NCBI RefSeq assembly: GCF_000060285.1
Contig: NC_008555.1
Location: forward strand, 1,736,001 to 1,800,000
Source of the DNA: Listeria welshimeri serovar 6b str. SLCC5334
GTDB taxonomy: Bacteria > Bacillota > Bacilli > Lactobacillales > Listeriaceae
DNA: 64,000 nt
Reading direction: 5' to 3'
Below the pieces are notes generated by a model. That model was not told the DNA's origin. It ran no database searches and worked only from the letters and a program-made list of their open reading frames with translations. The translations under genes were made by a program, and so were the position numbers. This document shows positions 26,426 to 35,642 of the stretch, one piece after another (position 1 is the first letter of the stretch; each line of letters opens with the position of its first letter).

Positions 26426-27409
26426 CTATTTTTCTGCATCAAACCAAATATCATTTTGATGACGTAATTCGTTGGAGACACGTAATACTTTTAAGCTTAA
26501 ATCTGCTAAGTATTCATATGTATCACGGTCAGTTTGTTCGATAATTCTAGCAAACTCAGCTGCCTCAAATTGCATGTCATTTGCAACAACCGGACCAGCG
26601 AGTGCTGTTTCTTCTTTTGTTGCATTATCATAAAAAGTAATATTTTCAATGCCGGTGAGCGGGTCTATGATTAGCGTACCTTTTTGACCATAAATTTCGC
26701 TTGGTAGGAACGACTGGGAATTTTTCCCTTGGATGATAGTGATATTAAATGTAGGATATTCTAAGATAATCGGTCCGAGGCCGTCTACACCAGTTGGTAA
26801 TTTAGTTGCGAAATAAGTTGATTTTACTGGTTCACCAAATAATGTAATGGCGGAATAAAGTGGATAAACACCCAAATCCACTATCGAGCCACCAGAGAAT
26901 TTCAAGGAAAAGATATTTGGTTCTTCGCCGTTTAAAACTTGATCATATCTTGAGGAATATTTCATATAAGCTAATGTTGCACCATGAATTGTACCGACTT
27001 TTTCGATATTTTCTTGCAAACGTTTGAAATTTGGCTCTTGAATGTGACGTGCTGCTTCAAATAAAAAGACATTGTTTTCGCGAGCGATTTGGTGCGCATG
27101 CTCTAATTCTGTAACAGTAGAAAAAATCGGTTTTTCCACTATAACATGCTTTTTGTTTTTAAGTAAGCTAACCGCATGTTGATAATGAAGCGCATTAGGA
27201 GAAGCGATATAAACAGCGTCACAAGCGTCTGATTTACCCATTTCTTCAACATCAGTGAAATAAGTCAGCTCTCCATATTTTTCTCCAAATGCGCGTGCTT
27301 TTTCTTCTGTTCGTGAATAAACAGCAGTAAGATTCCATTCGCCCGAATTAATAGCGCCTTCGATAAAAGAATCCGTAATCCAGTTTGTTCCCATAATTCC
27401 AAGTTTCAT
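26426..27409 (-). CDS. Gfo/Idh/MocA family oxidoreductase
   Basis: 327 residues. N-terminal Rossmann domain (Leu-Gly-Ile-Met-Gly-Thr-Asn-Trp-Ile) with the family catalytic Glu-Lys-Pro (in His-Val-Ile-Val-Glu-Lys-Pro) near residue 95, and a C-terminal alpha/beta substrate domain with Asp-Leu-Gly-Val-Tyr-Pro. Members oxidise or reduce sugars and inositols with NAD(P). It is the last gene of the beta-1,2-glucan operon, 59 bp after the LacI regulator, so the substrate may be a sugar derived from sophoro-oligosaccharides. This step is not part of the published pathway as I know it. Confidence 0.85.
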   Translation of the reverse strand: MKLGIMGTNWITDSFIEGAINSGEWNLTAVYSRTEEKARAFGEKYGELTYFTDVEEMGKSDACDAVYIASPNALHYQHAVSLLKNKKHVIVEKPIFSTVTELEHAHQIARENNVFLFEAARHIQEPNFKRLQENIEKVGTIHGATLAYMKYSSRYDQVLNGEEPNIFSLKFSGGSIVDLGVYPLYSAITLFGEPVKSTYFATKLPTGVDGLGPIILEYPTFNITIIQGKNSQSFLPSEIYGQKGTLIIDPLTGIENITFYDNATKEETALAGPVVANDMQFEAAEFARIIEQTDRDTYEYLADLSLKVLRVSNELRHQNDIWFDAEK

Positions 27410-27468
27410 TAGCCAACAGCTCCTTTAATTTTATCTTAAGTATACCTTAAAATAAGGAAAAAAGCGTA

Positions 27469-28434
27469 CTAATTGTTTGAAACAGATGGTCCACTAATTC
27501 TAGTTGTATAGATTATTTCATTTTCGGTTTCTTCACCTTCCAGTAGTTCCACAAGTTTATCCGCCGCAACTGCCCCCCATTTATATTTTGAATATTCAAT
27601 AGTAGCAAGGCGTGGAACTAAATATTCACTAATGTCAGTATTATCAAAGCCAATAATTCGAACGTCTTTGCCAATTTGTAAATCCGTCCCTGCAAAATAA
27701 CGATACATACCGATAGCCATATTATCATTTAACGCAAATACAGACACTGGTGCTTTCCAATTTTTAGCAATCATGGCTGCTGCTTTTTCGCCGCTTTCTT
27801 CTGAAAAGTCTCCTTCAATGATATGCACTTTTTTATCGCCAGAACGAGCAAGTTCTTGTTTAGCAGTTTCTAATCGGACTCTTGCATCATAAGAATCATC
27901 TGGACCAGTAATTACATAGAAGTCACCTTTAAAATTAGTAGATAAATAATCAATCGCAAGTGTTGCGCCACCTTTATTATCTAGTAATACTTGGCATACA
28001 TTCTCATGAGTGAGTTCCCGGTCAAGCACCACTAATTTATGGCCACGATTTGCATAATTAAGGATTTCATTCGACGGAAAATTCGCATCTAAAATAATAG
28101 CACCATCAATCATTTTCTCGGGTAAAAATCGGTGTGTTTTCGTACCACTGCAAGCGATGAGTTCATATCCATGCTTATACAGCGTTTGCGTTAAACCTTC
28201 AAGTAATGTTCCGTAAAAAATCCCGCCGTAGTTGGTTAAATAAACGCCGATAATTTTTGTTTCTCTTGTTTTTAACGTTCGTGCTGCCATATTGGGAATA
28301 TAATTCAATTCGTTTGCGATGGTCATAATTCGTTTTCGCGTTTTTTCGGTTACTTTTGGGCTGCCATTAAGCGCGTAGGATACTGTTGAAATGGAGACCC
28401 CTGCCTTTTTCGCGATATCTTTAATTCCTACCAC
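27469..28434 (-). CDS. LacI family transcriptional regulator of the beta-glucan locus
   Basis: 321 residues. The N-terminal HTH and hinge are canonical (Ile-Lys-Asp-Ile-Ala-Lys-Lys-Ala-Gly-Val-Ser-Ile-Ser-Thr-Val-Ser-Tyr-Ala-Leu-Asn), followed by a periplasmic-binding-protein-like effector domain. It lies between the GH94 phosphorylase and the oxidoreductase on the same strand. Two identical LacI-type operators, at 33933-33948 and 34184-34199, flank the divergent promoters of the locus and are the natural targets. The inducer is probably sophorose or a related oligosaccharide. Confidence 0.9.
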   Translation of the reverse strand: MVGIKDIAKKAGVSISTVSYALNGSPKVTEKTRKRIMTIANELNYIPNMAARTLKTRETKIIGVYLTNYGGIFYGTLLEGLTQTLYKHGYELIACSGTKTHRFLPEKMIDGAIILDANFPSNEILNYANRGHKLVVLDRELTHENVCQVLLDNKGGATLAIDYLSTNFKGDFYVITGPDDSYDARVRLETAKQELARSGDKKVHIIEGDFSEESGEKAAAMIAKNWKAPVSVFALNDNMAIGMYRYFAGTDLQIGKDVRIIGFDNTDISEYLVPRLATIEYSKYKWGAVAADKLVELLEGEETENEIIYTTRISGPSVSNN

Positions 28435-28481
28435 GTGAATCGCATCCTTTTCTTTTTTCTTTTATTATACACAAAACAACC

Positions 28482-31400
28482 TTAGAGACGGTTATTTTTT
28501 TGAAATTTAATCGTGATTTGTGAACATTTTGACGTTAAGTTCTCTTTTGGTAAAATTAGAGCACCAGTCCGATACGCATTTGCTTCGTTTTTAACCGACA
28601 CTTCTTCTCCATTTACTACAATGCCAGCTTTATCTGCGCTTTCAAATGTGATGTCTAGCGGATAATGATCCAGTTCCATATGACATTCTAAGCCATCCAA
28701 TTCTTCTGGTAAAATCGGGTCAAAAATAAACGCTTGTTCTGTTTGACGAATACCAAGAACTGAACTGATTAATTGATGTAAGTATATTCCCGGACCACTA
28801 GAATAAATTCGCCAACCGCCTTTTACTGGAATAGAGCCTTCTTTCACGCGGCTAAACTCATTTTGCGCTTGATAACGATCTAAAAATGCTGCGTCGGAAC
28901 TACTGAAATAGGTATTACTTTGGCGGAGTGCTGCGTTTGGTACCACTTCCTTAATATTGATTGGATTAATGACATCCAGCATGCGCCAAGCTTTTTTGTC
29001 CCCGATTTTTGCTAATGCTTCAATATAACGAATGTGTGCATGGACGTACTGCAAACCGACTTCTCTACCAAAATTGGCAGCTTGCTCAGCGCGTTTAAAA
29101 TGGGTGCTCACACCTCCCGCATAATGCGCCGGCTCACTCATCAATCTTACGCCATCTGGATGTAGTAAATGCTCATCAATAATATCAAAGTTACGATTTG
29201 CTTGCTTTTTATCGACTAGTTCAGCAATAACGCTTCTCGTAAGTGGAATTAAGCGATATTTAATATTGGTTTCTTTATCTTCTGGGTGAATCATCCAAAC
29301 AGGTGATTTGCCCTCTTCTAAATAAAGGAAACCTGGAATGACATCCGTATCCGCTGTCATATATTTGGCAAAATCTGCTTGGACGCGTCTTGCTAGTTCG
29401 CCGTATTTTTCGCCCGCTGGTAAAAATGTTGCTAGCCGTTTGAACGTTTGGTAGGTTAGTGCCACTGTCCAACTAGAAACCATGTTTTTCTTAAGCTTTG
29501 CATTAGCTGGTTGAAGCGTATCATCCCAGTCCCCATCCCCGTAGTTAGAGAGCGCGGTTCCTTTCATAAAGCGAGCTTCGATAGTTTTTACGGCTAATTC
29601 TATATGTTCAAGAAGCGTTCCTTTATCATTCGTAAATGTTTTCGATTCTCGGTCGACAAAAGGAATGATTTCTTCCAAAATACTTGTATCACCGCTCATT
29701 TCCAAATAATCACCAATAATTTTCAGCGGCCAAACAATGACGTCCCCATGACTTTCCTCTTGTTGAATGGACGTATATTTATCAAACATAAACCACTGTG
29801 GCCAGTCACCTGTATCTTGATATTGATGCGAAAAGATGGTTAATACTAATTGACGTAACACTGCTTTATTGCCTGTTGCTAAGAAAAACTCAAATGGTCC
29901 TTGGCTTACATCACGTGTACCCCAAGCAGCCCCACTATATTGCTCCAATCCGTGTGGTGATGCGTAATGCACCAACATTTGATGTGCATACCAATAAACC
30001 GTTAAATTCAATTTTTCCGCTGTTGTGCTTGGATGATTTAGATGGAATTGAGCTGTTAACTCATCATAACTAGCGCGAATTTCTTTTGTCGAACTCTCAA
30101 TATCTGTGTTTTGCTTTGAAAAAGTATCAGCTAGTTTAGCTTGAACATGGAAAGTCGCTTTATTATTTGGTTGAAAAAGAAACACATCCAAACCAGCTGT
30201 TCCCGCATACTCTTTTGCAAAATAGCTTTCGTCGGTCATTTCCTCAAAAGTTCCATCTACTTGAAATTGGAGCGCTGGATAGGTTTCTAAAATCGGTGAA
30301 TCTTCTGCTGGTAAATAAGTTACAATTCCATCTTTTATTTCTTTTTTCACGGTAGTATCATATTCATTTGTACCCATAGTTACTTGGTTTGTTACGACTA
30401 ATTTATAGGCGCGCCCTTTTTCAGAATGGAAAGTAACAAATGCCTCTTTGCTTTCGGCAGTTAAGGTCGTTTGTACTGTAATTAAGTCGTCATTCCACTG
30501 ATAATACCAAGTGGAATAATTCGTACTTGTTTCCCACACAGATGGTACCCCAAGCAGCCGAAGTTCATTATTTTGTTCCACGTATATTCTTAAACCGCTT
30601 GTTTGAAGAATATTAAGTGGATTACGCGCATGGCTATTCCATTTATTCATATTCGTATTTCCAGCAACTAACTGTGATAAAAACGCTCCGTACATATAGG
30701 TTGTTGCCGAAAGAGTAGCTTCTGGATTTAACACATCCACTTTATCTAATAAAATACTGCCATGCGGACGTTCTAGTGCTGCTTCTTTTTCGCGTGTCAC
30801 TACATGCGCATAATTTGGTGTGAAAAAGGAAAACAAAGTGTCGTCTTGCTTTTCCTCTTGAATCCGATCTGGAAATTTTGCTTGTAGCCATTTGTCTGAA
30901 ATAGTTTCTCCTGTAATTGGTGTTCCGATGTTTTTTTCTCGCATGACTTTAGTACTTGGTTGATAAGCTTTTTTTGGAATGCTTGCTTTTATTTCAGTTA
31001 AGTTTTCTAGTGGAGCTCCGGATGCTTTTGGCTGATGTTCGGTTACATAACTGTAAAAATGAGTTTCCGCATGATTAGTAAATAGCTCTGTTTGCAAGGA
31101 AATTTGTGCAAATTCATATTGATACACCCGATTTGGTAGTGATTTTTTTGCAAGTGCTGCTATTTCATTTGTCACTTTATAATCAGTTCCATAAATATCA
31201 AAGCCGTCCGTTGCGTATCCTACTATTTTTGTTAGAGCACCCATTTGAACTGCTGGAAACCGGTCGTTCTGAGGTTGGTTTTGGCGCGCTTGGACAGTGA
31301 AACCGTTAGTTCCTTCTGTTACGTGATAATCAATATACTGTGACATGTATGCTTCATTTGTTCTCACTGCTGCTTGTTCTGCAAGCCCTAAGTCTTGTAT

Positions 31401-31742
31401 ATAAATCAGATCAAACGTTTCTGCACCATCCACTGAAACATCATAAAACCAACCATGTTCATGAAAATTCATCTGTATCGTATAACGAAATGGCCCAGCA
31501 ATCCCTCGATACTCGACACCACTCTCATTAAAACCAACTTCGGCATCCGCAGTTAAAAGCGGATATGCTTCCACTCTATCTTTTAAATGTGCACGAACAT
31601 AAATTTGTGATAAGCGGTTTTCTAAAGGGTTTTGGATTACTTGATTCAACATAATATCTTTTAGTTTCAACCAAGCAATTTCTCCACTTGGATAAAATAC
31701 CGCTGTCAGGTCCCCTTTTTTAATTTCTTTTAACATGGTCAT
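28482..31742 (-). CDS. GH94 1,2-beta-oligoglucan phosphorylase
   Basis: 1086 residues. GH94 enzymes are inverting phosphorylases; the L. innocua orthologue (Lin1839) is characterised as 1,2-beta-oligoglucan phosphorylase, converting sophoro-oligosaccharides and phosphate to alpha-glucose 1-phosphate and a shorter chain. The catalytic loop Gly-Asp-Gly-Asp-Trp-Asp-Asp-Thr is at residues 735-742; the Asp before Trp (738, or 736 if the second ATG is used) is the likely general acid. The large N-terminal beta-sandwich and the (alpha/alpha)6 barrel fit the length. No signal peptide, so cytosolic. The ATG overlaps the TGA of the GH3 gene (ATGA), indicating coupled translation. Confidence 0.92.
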   Translation of the reverse strand: MTMLKEIKKGDLTAVFYPSGEIAWLKLKDIMLNQVIQNPLENRLSQIYVRAHLKDRVEAYPLLTADAEVGFNESGVEYRGIAGPFRYTIQMNFHEHGWFYDVSVDGAETFDLIYIQDLGLAEQAAVRTNEAYMSQYIDYHVTEGTNGFTVQARQNQPQNDRFPAVQMGALTKIVGYATDGFDIYGTDYKVTNEIAALAKKSLPNRVYQYEFAQISLQTELFTNHAETHFYSYVTEHQPKASGAPLENLTEIKASIPKKAYQPSTKVMREKNIGTPITGETISDKWLQAKFPDRIQEEKQDDTLFSFFTPNYAHVVTREKEAALERPHGSILLDKVDVLNPEATLSATTYMYGAFLSQLVAGNTNMNKWNSHARNPLNILQTSGLRIYVEQNNELRLLGVPSVWETSTNYSTWYYQWNDDLITVQTTLTAESKEAFVTFHSEKGRAYKLVVTNQVTMGTNEYDTTVKKEIKDGIVTYLPAEDSPILETYPALQFQVDGTFEEMTDESYFAKEYAGTAGLDVFLFQPNNKATFHVQAKLADTFSKQNTDIESSTKEIRASYDELTAQFHLNHPSTTAEKLNLTVYWYAHQMLVHYASPHGLEQYSGAAWGTRDVSQGPFEFFLATGNKAVLRQLVLTIFSHQYQDTGDWPQWFMFDKYTSIQQEESHGDVIVWPLKIIGDYLEMSGDTSILEEIIPFVDRESKTFTNDKGTLLEHIELAVKTIEARFMKGTALSNYGDGDWDDTLQPANAKLKKNMVSSWTVALTYQTFKRLATFLPAGEKYGELARRVQADFAKYMTADTDVIPGFLYLEEGKSPVWMIHPEDKETNIKYRLIPLTRSVIAELVDKKQANRNFDIIDEHLLHPDGVRLMSEPAHYAGGVSTHFKRAEQAANFGREVGLQYVHAHIRYIEALAKIGDKKAWRMLDVINPINIKEVVPNAALRQSNTYFSSSDAAFLDRYQAQNEFSRVKEGSIPVKGGWRIYSSGPGIYLHQLISSVLGIRQTEQAFIFDPILPEELDGLECHMELDHYPLDITFESADKAGIVVNGEEVSVKNEANAYRTGALILPKENLTSKCSQITIKFQKNNRL

Positions 31743-33910
31743 ACATATCCACCCACTTCCACTTCAAAAACGTCAACATCTTCACTGCTGGTCCCAACAA
31801 AAACTCGGTGAAGGCCTGATTCCTGCACTTTTTCGAGTTGGTGATTATAAAATGAAAATGCTTCGCTATTTAATTCAAATGTTACTGTTTTTTCTTCGCC
31901 AGCTAGTAGCGTTACTTTTTCAAAAGCTTTTAGTTCTTTGACGGGCCGCGAAATGCTCGCTGTCACATCTTGTAAGTATACTTGAATGACTTCTTTTCCA
32001 GCGATTTTACTCGTGTTTTTTATCGTTACTTCTACATGAAGCGATTCGCCTAGTTTTAACTGTTTTGGAAGATTTCCCGTTGTGAGTTCAAATTCGCTAT
32101 AACTTTTTCCATATCCAAATGGATAAAATGGTTCATTTGGAATGTCAAGATAATGCGACACATATCGTTCGCCCTTATTTTCCGGTGTTTGTGGTCGTCC
32201 GGTACGCAAATGATTGTAATAAACAGGAATTTGACCGGTTGTTTGTGGGAAAGACATTGATAATTTTCCAGAAGGATTACTTTTACCGCTCAATAAATCG
32301 GCAGTAACACGTCCCGCTTCTGTCCCTGGAAACCAAAGTTCAAGGAGCGCATCACTAGATTCCGCTAACTCTTTTACTTCTAGAGGTCTACCGTTAAATA
32401 ATGTAATCACAACAGGTTTTCCAAGTGTTCGTACAAATTTTGCTAAGTCATATTGTGCTTCTGGTAAACGGATTGTCGCTAAACTTCCAGCTTCCCCGCC
32501 CCATTCATTCTTTTCTCCTAAAGCAACAACAACGACATCTGTATTCTCTACGGCAGACTTAACAGCGACTTTGTCTTTCTCCGACAATTCAGTGTAATCC
32601 GTTGAAACGGTTGTGATAGAATCAAACACTTCACGCAAGCCTGTTTCCACATTGATTCCATCTTTTTCTTCCCCGTACACATTCCACCCCCCAAGAATAT
32701 CGGGTGATGTTGCCAGTGGTCCTAATAAAGCAATCTTAGTCGTTTTATCTAGTGGAAGTAATTGGTTTTTATTTTCTAATAACACTGCAGATTCCACACC
32801 AGCTGCGCGAGCTTTCTGACGGCTTTCTTTTGTTAAAATATCTGATGCACGATTGCTATCTTTTAAACCGCGATAAGGATCTTCAAATAGCCCTAAATCA
32901 TTTTTTAGATTTAACATACGTAATACCGCTTCATCTAAAAGGCTCTCAGATAATTTACCTTCTTCAATTAAGCTTTTCAATTCATGGATATAACAAGTCG
33001 TCATCATTTCCAAATCCACGCCCGCTTCCATTGAAAACTGCGCCGCTTCTTTTGGATTTCTAGCAGTTCCGTGGTTAATCACTTCTGCAACTGCGCCCCA
33101 ATCAGAAATAAGGACACCGTCAAAATCCATTTCTTCTCTTAAAACAGTGCGATTTAACCATTTGTTCATTGTAGCTGGAATACCATCCACCACATTAAAG
33201 GCAGTCATAACTAATTTCGCTCCTGCTTGAATTGCTGCGTTATAAGCTGGTAAATAGTTTTGATAAAGTTCGCGAGTGGACATATTCACCGTGTTATATT
33301 CCAGTCCCGCCTCTGCTGCTCCGTATGCCGCAAAATGTTTGACACAAGCAGCCATTCGTTTTAAGTTTTCATTTAACATACTTGCATCACCTTGATAGCC
33401 GTCTACCATGGCTTTCCCAAGCTCACTATTTAAAAATGGATCCTCTCCAGTTGATTCCATCACACGTCCCCAACGAGGGTCACGTACTAAATCAAGCATT
33501 GGCGAAAAAGTAACGTGATGTCCATCCGCTGTTGCTTCAAGTGCTGAAACTTCCGCCATCACTCGAACTGTTTCTCTATCAAAAGAGCAACCAAGCGCAA
33601 GTGGAATTGGAAATACTGTCTTATAACCATGTATAACATCCGCCATAAAAACAAGCGGAATTCCTAGTCGATTTGTTTTTAAATATGCTTCTTGAATGCC
33701 AATCATATCAAGTGCCGAACTTGACCCAAGCACCGAACCAGCATTTTCAGTATGCGCATCCGTTAGTTTCATTTCTTGAAGAAGCGGCCCTGTTAGTTCT
33801 GCATTTTTATTCGTACCTTTAAAAAGAAAAGGCGAAAGTTGAAGGCATTGGGCAATTTTTTCGTCTAAGGTCATTTGTTGGACTAAATCTTGTACTTTTT
33901 CTTGTTTCAT
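31739..33910 (-). CDS. GH3 beta-glucosidase (sophorose-type)
   Basis: 723 residues, cytosolic (no signal peptide). Domains: TIM barrel, alpha/beta sandwich (Gly-Thr-Glu-Ala-Gly-Arg, Pro-Ser-Gly-Lys-Leu-Ser) and a C-terminal fibronectin-III-like domain. The nucleophile is Asp270 in Leu-Ile-Ser-Asp-Trp-Gly, matching the residue I recall for the characterised L. innocua Lin1840, which prefers sophorose (beta-1,2 disaccharide). It would hydrolyse the short end products the GH94 enzyme cannot phosphorolyse. First gene of the catabolic operon; AGGAGG ribosome site, with the operator and promoter directly upstream. Confidence 0.93.
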   Translation of the reverse strand: MKQEKVQDLVQQMTLDEKIAQCLQLSPFLFKGTNKNAELTGPLLQEMKLTDAHTENAGSVLGSSSALDMIGIQEAYLKTNRLGIPLVFMADVIHGYKTVFPIPLALGCSFDRETVRVMAEVSALEATADGHHVTFSPMLDLVRDPRWGRVMESTGEDPFLNSELGKAMVDGYQGDASMLNENLKRMAACVKHFAAYGAAEAGLEYNTVNMSTRELYQNYLPAYNAAIQAGAKLVMTAFNVVDGIPATMNKWLNRTVLREEMDFDGVLISDWGAVAEVINHGTARNPKEAAQFSMEAGVDLEMMTTCYIHELKSLIEEGKLSESLLDEAVLRMLNLKNDLGLFEDPYRGLKDSNRASDILTKESRQKARAAGVESAVLLENKNQLLPLDKTTKIALLGPLATSPDILGGWNVYGEEKDGINVETGLREVFDSITTVSTDYTELSEKDKVAVKSAVENTDVVVVALGEKNEWGGEAGSLATIRLPEAQYDLAKFVRTLGKPVVITLFNGRPLEVKELAESSDALLELWFPGTEAGRVTADLLSGKSNPSGKLSMSFPQTTGQIPVYYNHLRTGRPQTPENKGERYVSHYLDIPNEPFYPFGYGKSYSEFELTTGNLPKQLKLGESLHVEVTIKNTSKIAGKEVIQVYLQDVTASISRPVKELKAFEKVTLLAGEEKTVTFELNSEAFSFYNHQLEKVQESGLHRVFVGTSSEDVDVFEVEVGGYV

Positions 33911-33932
33911 AGGAACCTCCTAAACACATTTT

Positions 33933-33948
33933 TCGAAACGTTTCTATT
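33933..33948. promoter_or_regulatory. LacI-type operator, copy 1
   Basis: TCGAAACGTTTCTAT with the palindromic core GAAACGTTTC at 33935-33944, central CG as in LacI-family sites. Placed just downstream of the GH3 operon promoter. The same 15 bases recur at 34184-34198. Confidence 0.85.
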
Positions 33949-33961
33949 CAAATATAACAAC

Positions 33962-33990
33962 AGTATAAGCGCTTTCTTTTCTTTAGTCAA
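33962..33990 (-). promoter_or_regulatory. Promoter of the GH3-GH94-lacI-oxidoreductase operon
   Basis: Minus strand TTGACT (33990-33985), 17-bp spacer, TATACT (33967-33962), expected start near 33955. A cre-like sequence AGAAAGCGCTTATA, two mismatches from consensus, overlaps the -10. Confidence 0.8.
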
Positions 33991-34147
33991 CCAAAAATGC
34001 CATTCACATGGATAAAAAGCGTTTATTTTCAGTTTCTTCTATACTATCTTGTTTTTCCATAATTTGACACTTAAAAAATTTAGCAATAAAAAATCGTTGG
34101 TATGTAACAGTTTATAACTTTATAATAAAAAAATTTCAGCAATTCAC

Positions 34148-34176
34148 TTGAAACCGATTACATAATGGACTATAAT
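34148..34176 (+). promoter_or_regulatory. Promoter of the sugar ABC importer operon
   Basis: TTGAAA (34148-34153), 17-bp spacer, TATAAT (34171-34176). The -35 is embedded in the cre site and the LacI operator lies directly downstream of the start, so two repressors can act on it. A leader of ~155 bases precedes the first gene and contains CCGTACGG at 34242-34249 and a TGTGAA/TTCACA hairpin. Confidence 0.85.
34149..34162. promoter_or_regulatory. CcpA catabolite-responsive element (cre)
   Basis: TGAAACCGATTACA matches the consensus TGWAANCGNTNWCA at every position. It overlaps the -35 of the importer promoter, a repressing position. Confidence 0.88.
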
Positions 34177-34183
34177 AACCTTG

Positions 34184-34199
34184 TCGAAACGTTTCTATG
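34184..34199. promoter_or_regulatory. LacI-type operator, copy 2
   Basis: TCGAAACGTTTCTAT, identical to copy 1, core GAAACGTTTC at 34186-34195, starting 8 bases after the -10 of the importer promoter. The 251-bp distance between copies would permit looping. Confidence 0.85.
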
Positions 34200-34340
34200 A
34201 AATATTGTGTATGTGAATTCATTTTCACAATTTACTTCATCCCGTACGGTACGCTTTTATTCCGTACAATAGTTTTTATTCTTTAACAGCTTCAGTCAGG
34301 AAAAGTTGCTTTGAAAAAAACAAAAAATGGAGGAAAAATC

Positions 34341-35582
34341 ATGAAGAAAAAAATGTTTGTAATTTTAGCTTTGGTCTTATCACTTAGTTTGGTCCTAATG
34401 GGTTGTGGGTCAAAGGACGATGCAAAATCAGGCGATTCCAAAGTGCTAAATGTTTGGGCAATGGGAGATGAAGCCAAGTCATTAAAAGAACTCGCACAAA
34501 AATTCACGAAAGAAACTGGTATTGAAGTAAAAGTCCAAGTTATCCCTTGGGCAAATGCACATGATAAATTACTTACTGCTGTTGCTTCTAAATCTGGTCC
34601 TGATGTAGTACAAATGGGAACTACTTGGATGCCAGAATTTGTTGAAGCTGGGGCATTACTTGATATTACAAAAGATGTCGAAAAAAGTAAAAATATGAAC
34701 TCAGATTTATTTTTCCCCGGTTCAGTGAAAACTACACAATTTGACGGAAAAACTTACGGTGTTCCTTGGTATGCAGAAACTCGTGTATTATTTTATCGTA
34801 CTGACTTACTGAAAAAAGTTGGTTATAATGAAGCACCAAAAACATGGGATGAGCTATCTGATGCTGCACTTAAACTTTCTAAACGTGGAAAAGATATGTA
34901 TGGTTTTGCAATTGATCCAAATGAACAAACAACTGGTTTCATTTTCGGACGCCAAAACGGCTCCCCTCTTTTTGATAAAGATGGCAAACCAGTTTTCAAT
35001 AAAAAACCATTCGTAGATACTGTCACTTATTTAGACAGTTTCATCAAAAACGGTTCCGCACCAGACACTGACCTTGGATTAGATGCTTCACAAAGCTTTG
35101 GTGGCGACGGAATTGTGCCGATGTTCATGAGTGGTCCTTGGATGGTTAATACACTCAAAGACACTGCTCCTGACATTGACGGCAAATGGGCTACTGCTGT
35201 ATTACCTAAAAAAGAAAATAATGAATCCAGCCTAGGTGGCGCTAACCTTTCCATTTTCAAATATAGTGATAAAAAAGATGATGCACTAAAATTCATGGAT
35301 TATATGAGTCAACCTGATGTGCAATTATCGTGGTTAAAAGATACTAACTCCATGCCAGCTCGTATGGATGCTTGGGAAGATGACATGCTAAAAAACGACC
35401 CTTACTACAAAGTATTCGGTGAACAAATGAAGACTGCTGAACCAATGCCACTTATCCCACAATTTGAAGAAATTGCGCAATTATATGGCAAATCTTGGGA
35501 GCAAATTTATCGTGGTGGTGTAGATGTACAAACACAAATGGATTCCTTTAACGATCAAGTAGAAACACTTCTTAAAAAATAA
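34341..35582 (+). CDS. Sugar ABC transporter substrate-binding lipoprotein (sophoro-oligosaccharide binding)
   Basis: 413 residues from the ATG at 34341 behind ATGGAGG; an in-frame TTG at 34311 would place extra residues ahead of the signal peptide. Lipobox Leu-Met-Gly-Cys gives lipidation at Cys22, anchoring it to the outer face of the membrane. The body is a family 1 extracellular solute-binding protein. The L. innocua orthologue (Lin1841) is described as binding 1,2-beta-glucan oligosaccharides. Followed by a hairpin and two permease genes. Confidence 0.92.
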   Translation: MKKKMFVILALVLSLSLVLMGCGSKDDAKSGDSKVLNVWAMGDEAKSLKELAQKFTKETGIEVKVQVIPWANAHDKLLTAVASKSGPDVVQMGTTWMPEFVEAGALLDITKDVEKSKNMNSDLFFPGSVKTTQFDGKTYGVPWYAETRVLFYRTDLLKKVGYNEAPKTWDELSDAALKLSKRGKDMYGFAIDPNEQTTGFIFGRQNGSPLFDKDGKPVFNKKPFVDTVTYLDSFIKNGSAPDTDLGLDASQSFGGDGIVPMFMSGPWMVNTLKDTAPDIDGKWATAVLPKKENNESSLGGANLSIFKYSDKKDDALKFMDYMSQPDVQLSWLKDTNSMPARMDAWEDDMLKNDPYYKVFGEQMKTAEPMPLIPQFEEIAQLYGKSWEQIYRGGVDVQTQMDSFNDQVETLLKK

Positions 35583-35587
35583 CGAAT

Positions 35588-35625
35588 AAAAAGGGCAAAT
35601 GATCCACTTTGCCATTTGCCCTTTT
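35588..35625 (+). terminator. Intercistronic hairpin after the binding protein gene
   Basis: AAAAGGGCAAATG / CATTTGCCCTTTT, 13-bp perfect stem with only four T at its end. It sits within the operon, 57 bp before the next ribosome region, and probably stabilises or partly terminates the message to give excess binding protein. Confidence 0.75.
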
Positions 35626-35642
35626 AGAATGGAACTGATGTT

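Noticed and set aside
28482-31742. Many open frames on the opposite strand inside the GH94 gene (29604-29843, 30167-30355, 31340-31531 and others)
   Set aside because: No ribosome sites, low-complexity or odd translations; they are antisense shadows of a long gene with strong codon structure.
33962-33975. cre site at the catabolic operon promoter
   Set aside because: AGAAAGCGCTTATA has two mismatches at conserved positions; kept only as cre-like.
34311-34340. Upstream TTG start for the sugar-binding lipoprotein
   Set aside because: It would place residues ahead of a canonical signal peptide; the ATG at 34341 has GGAGG.
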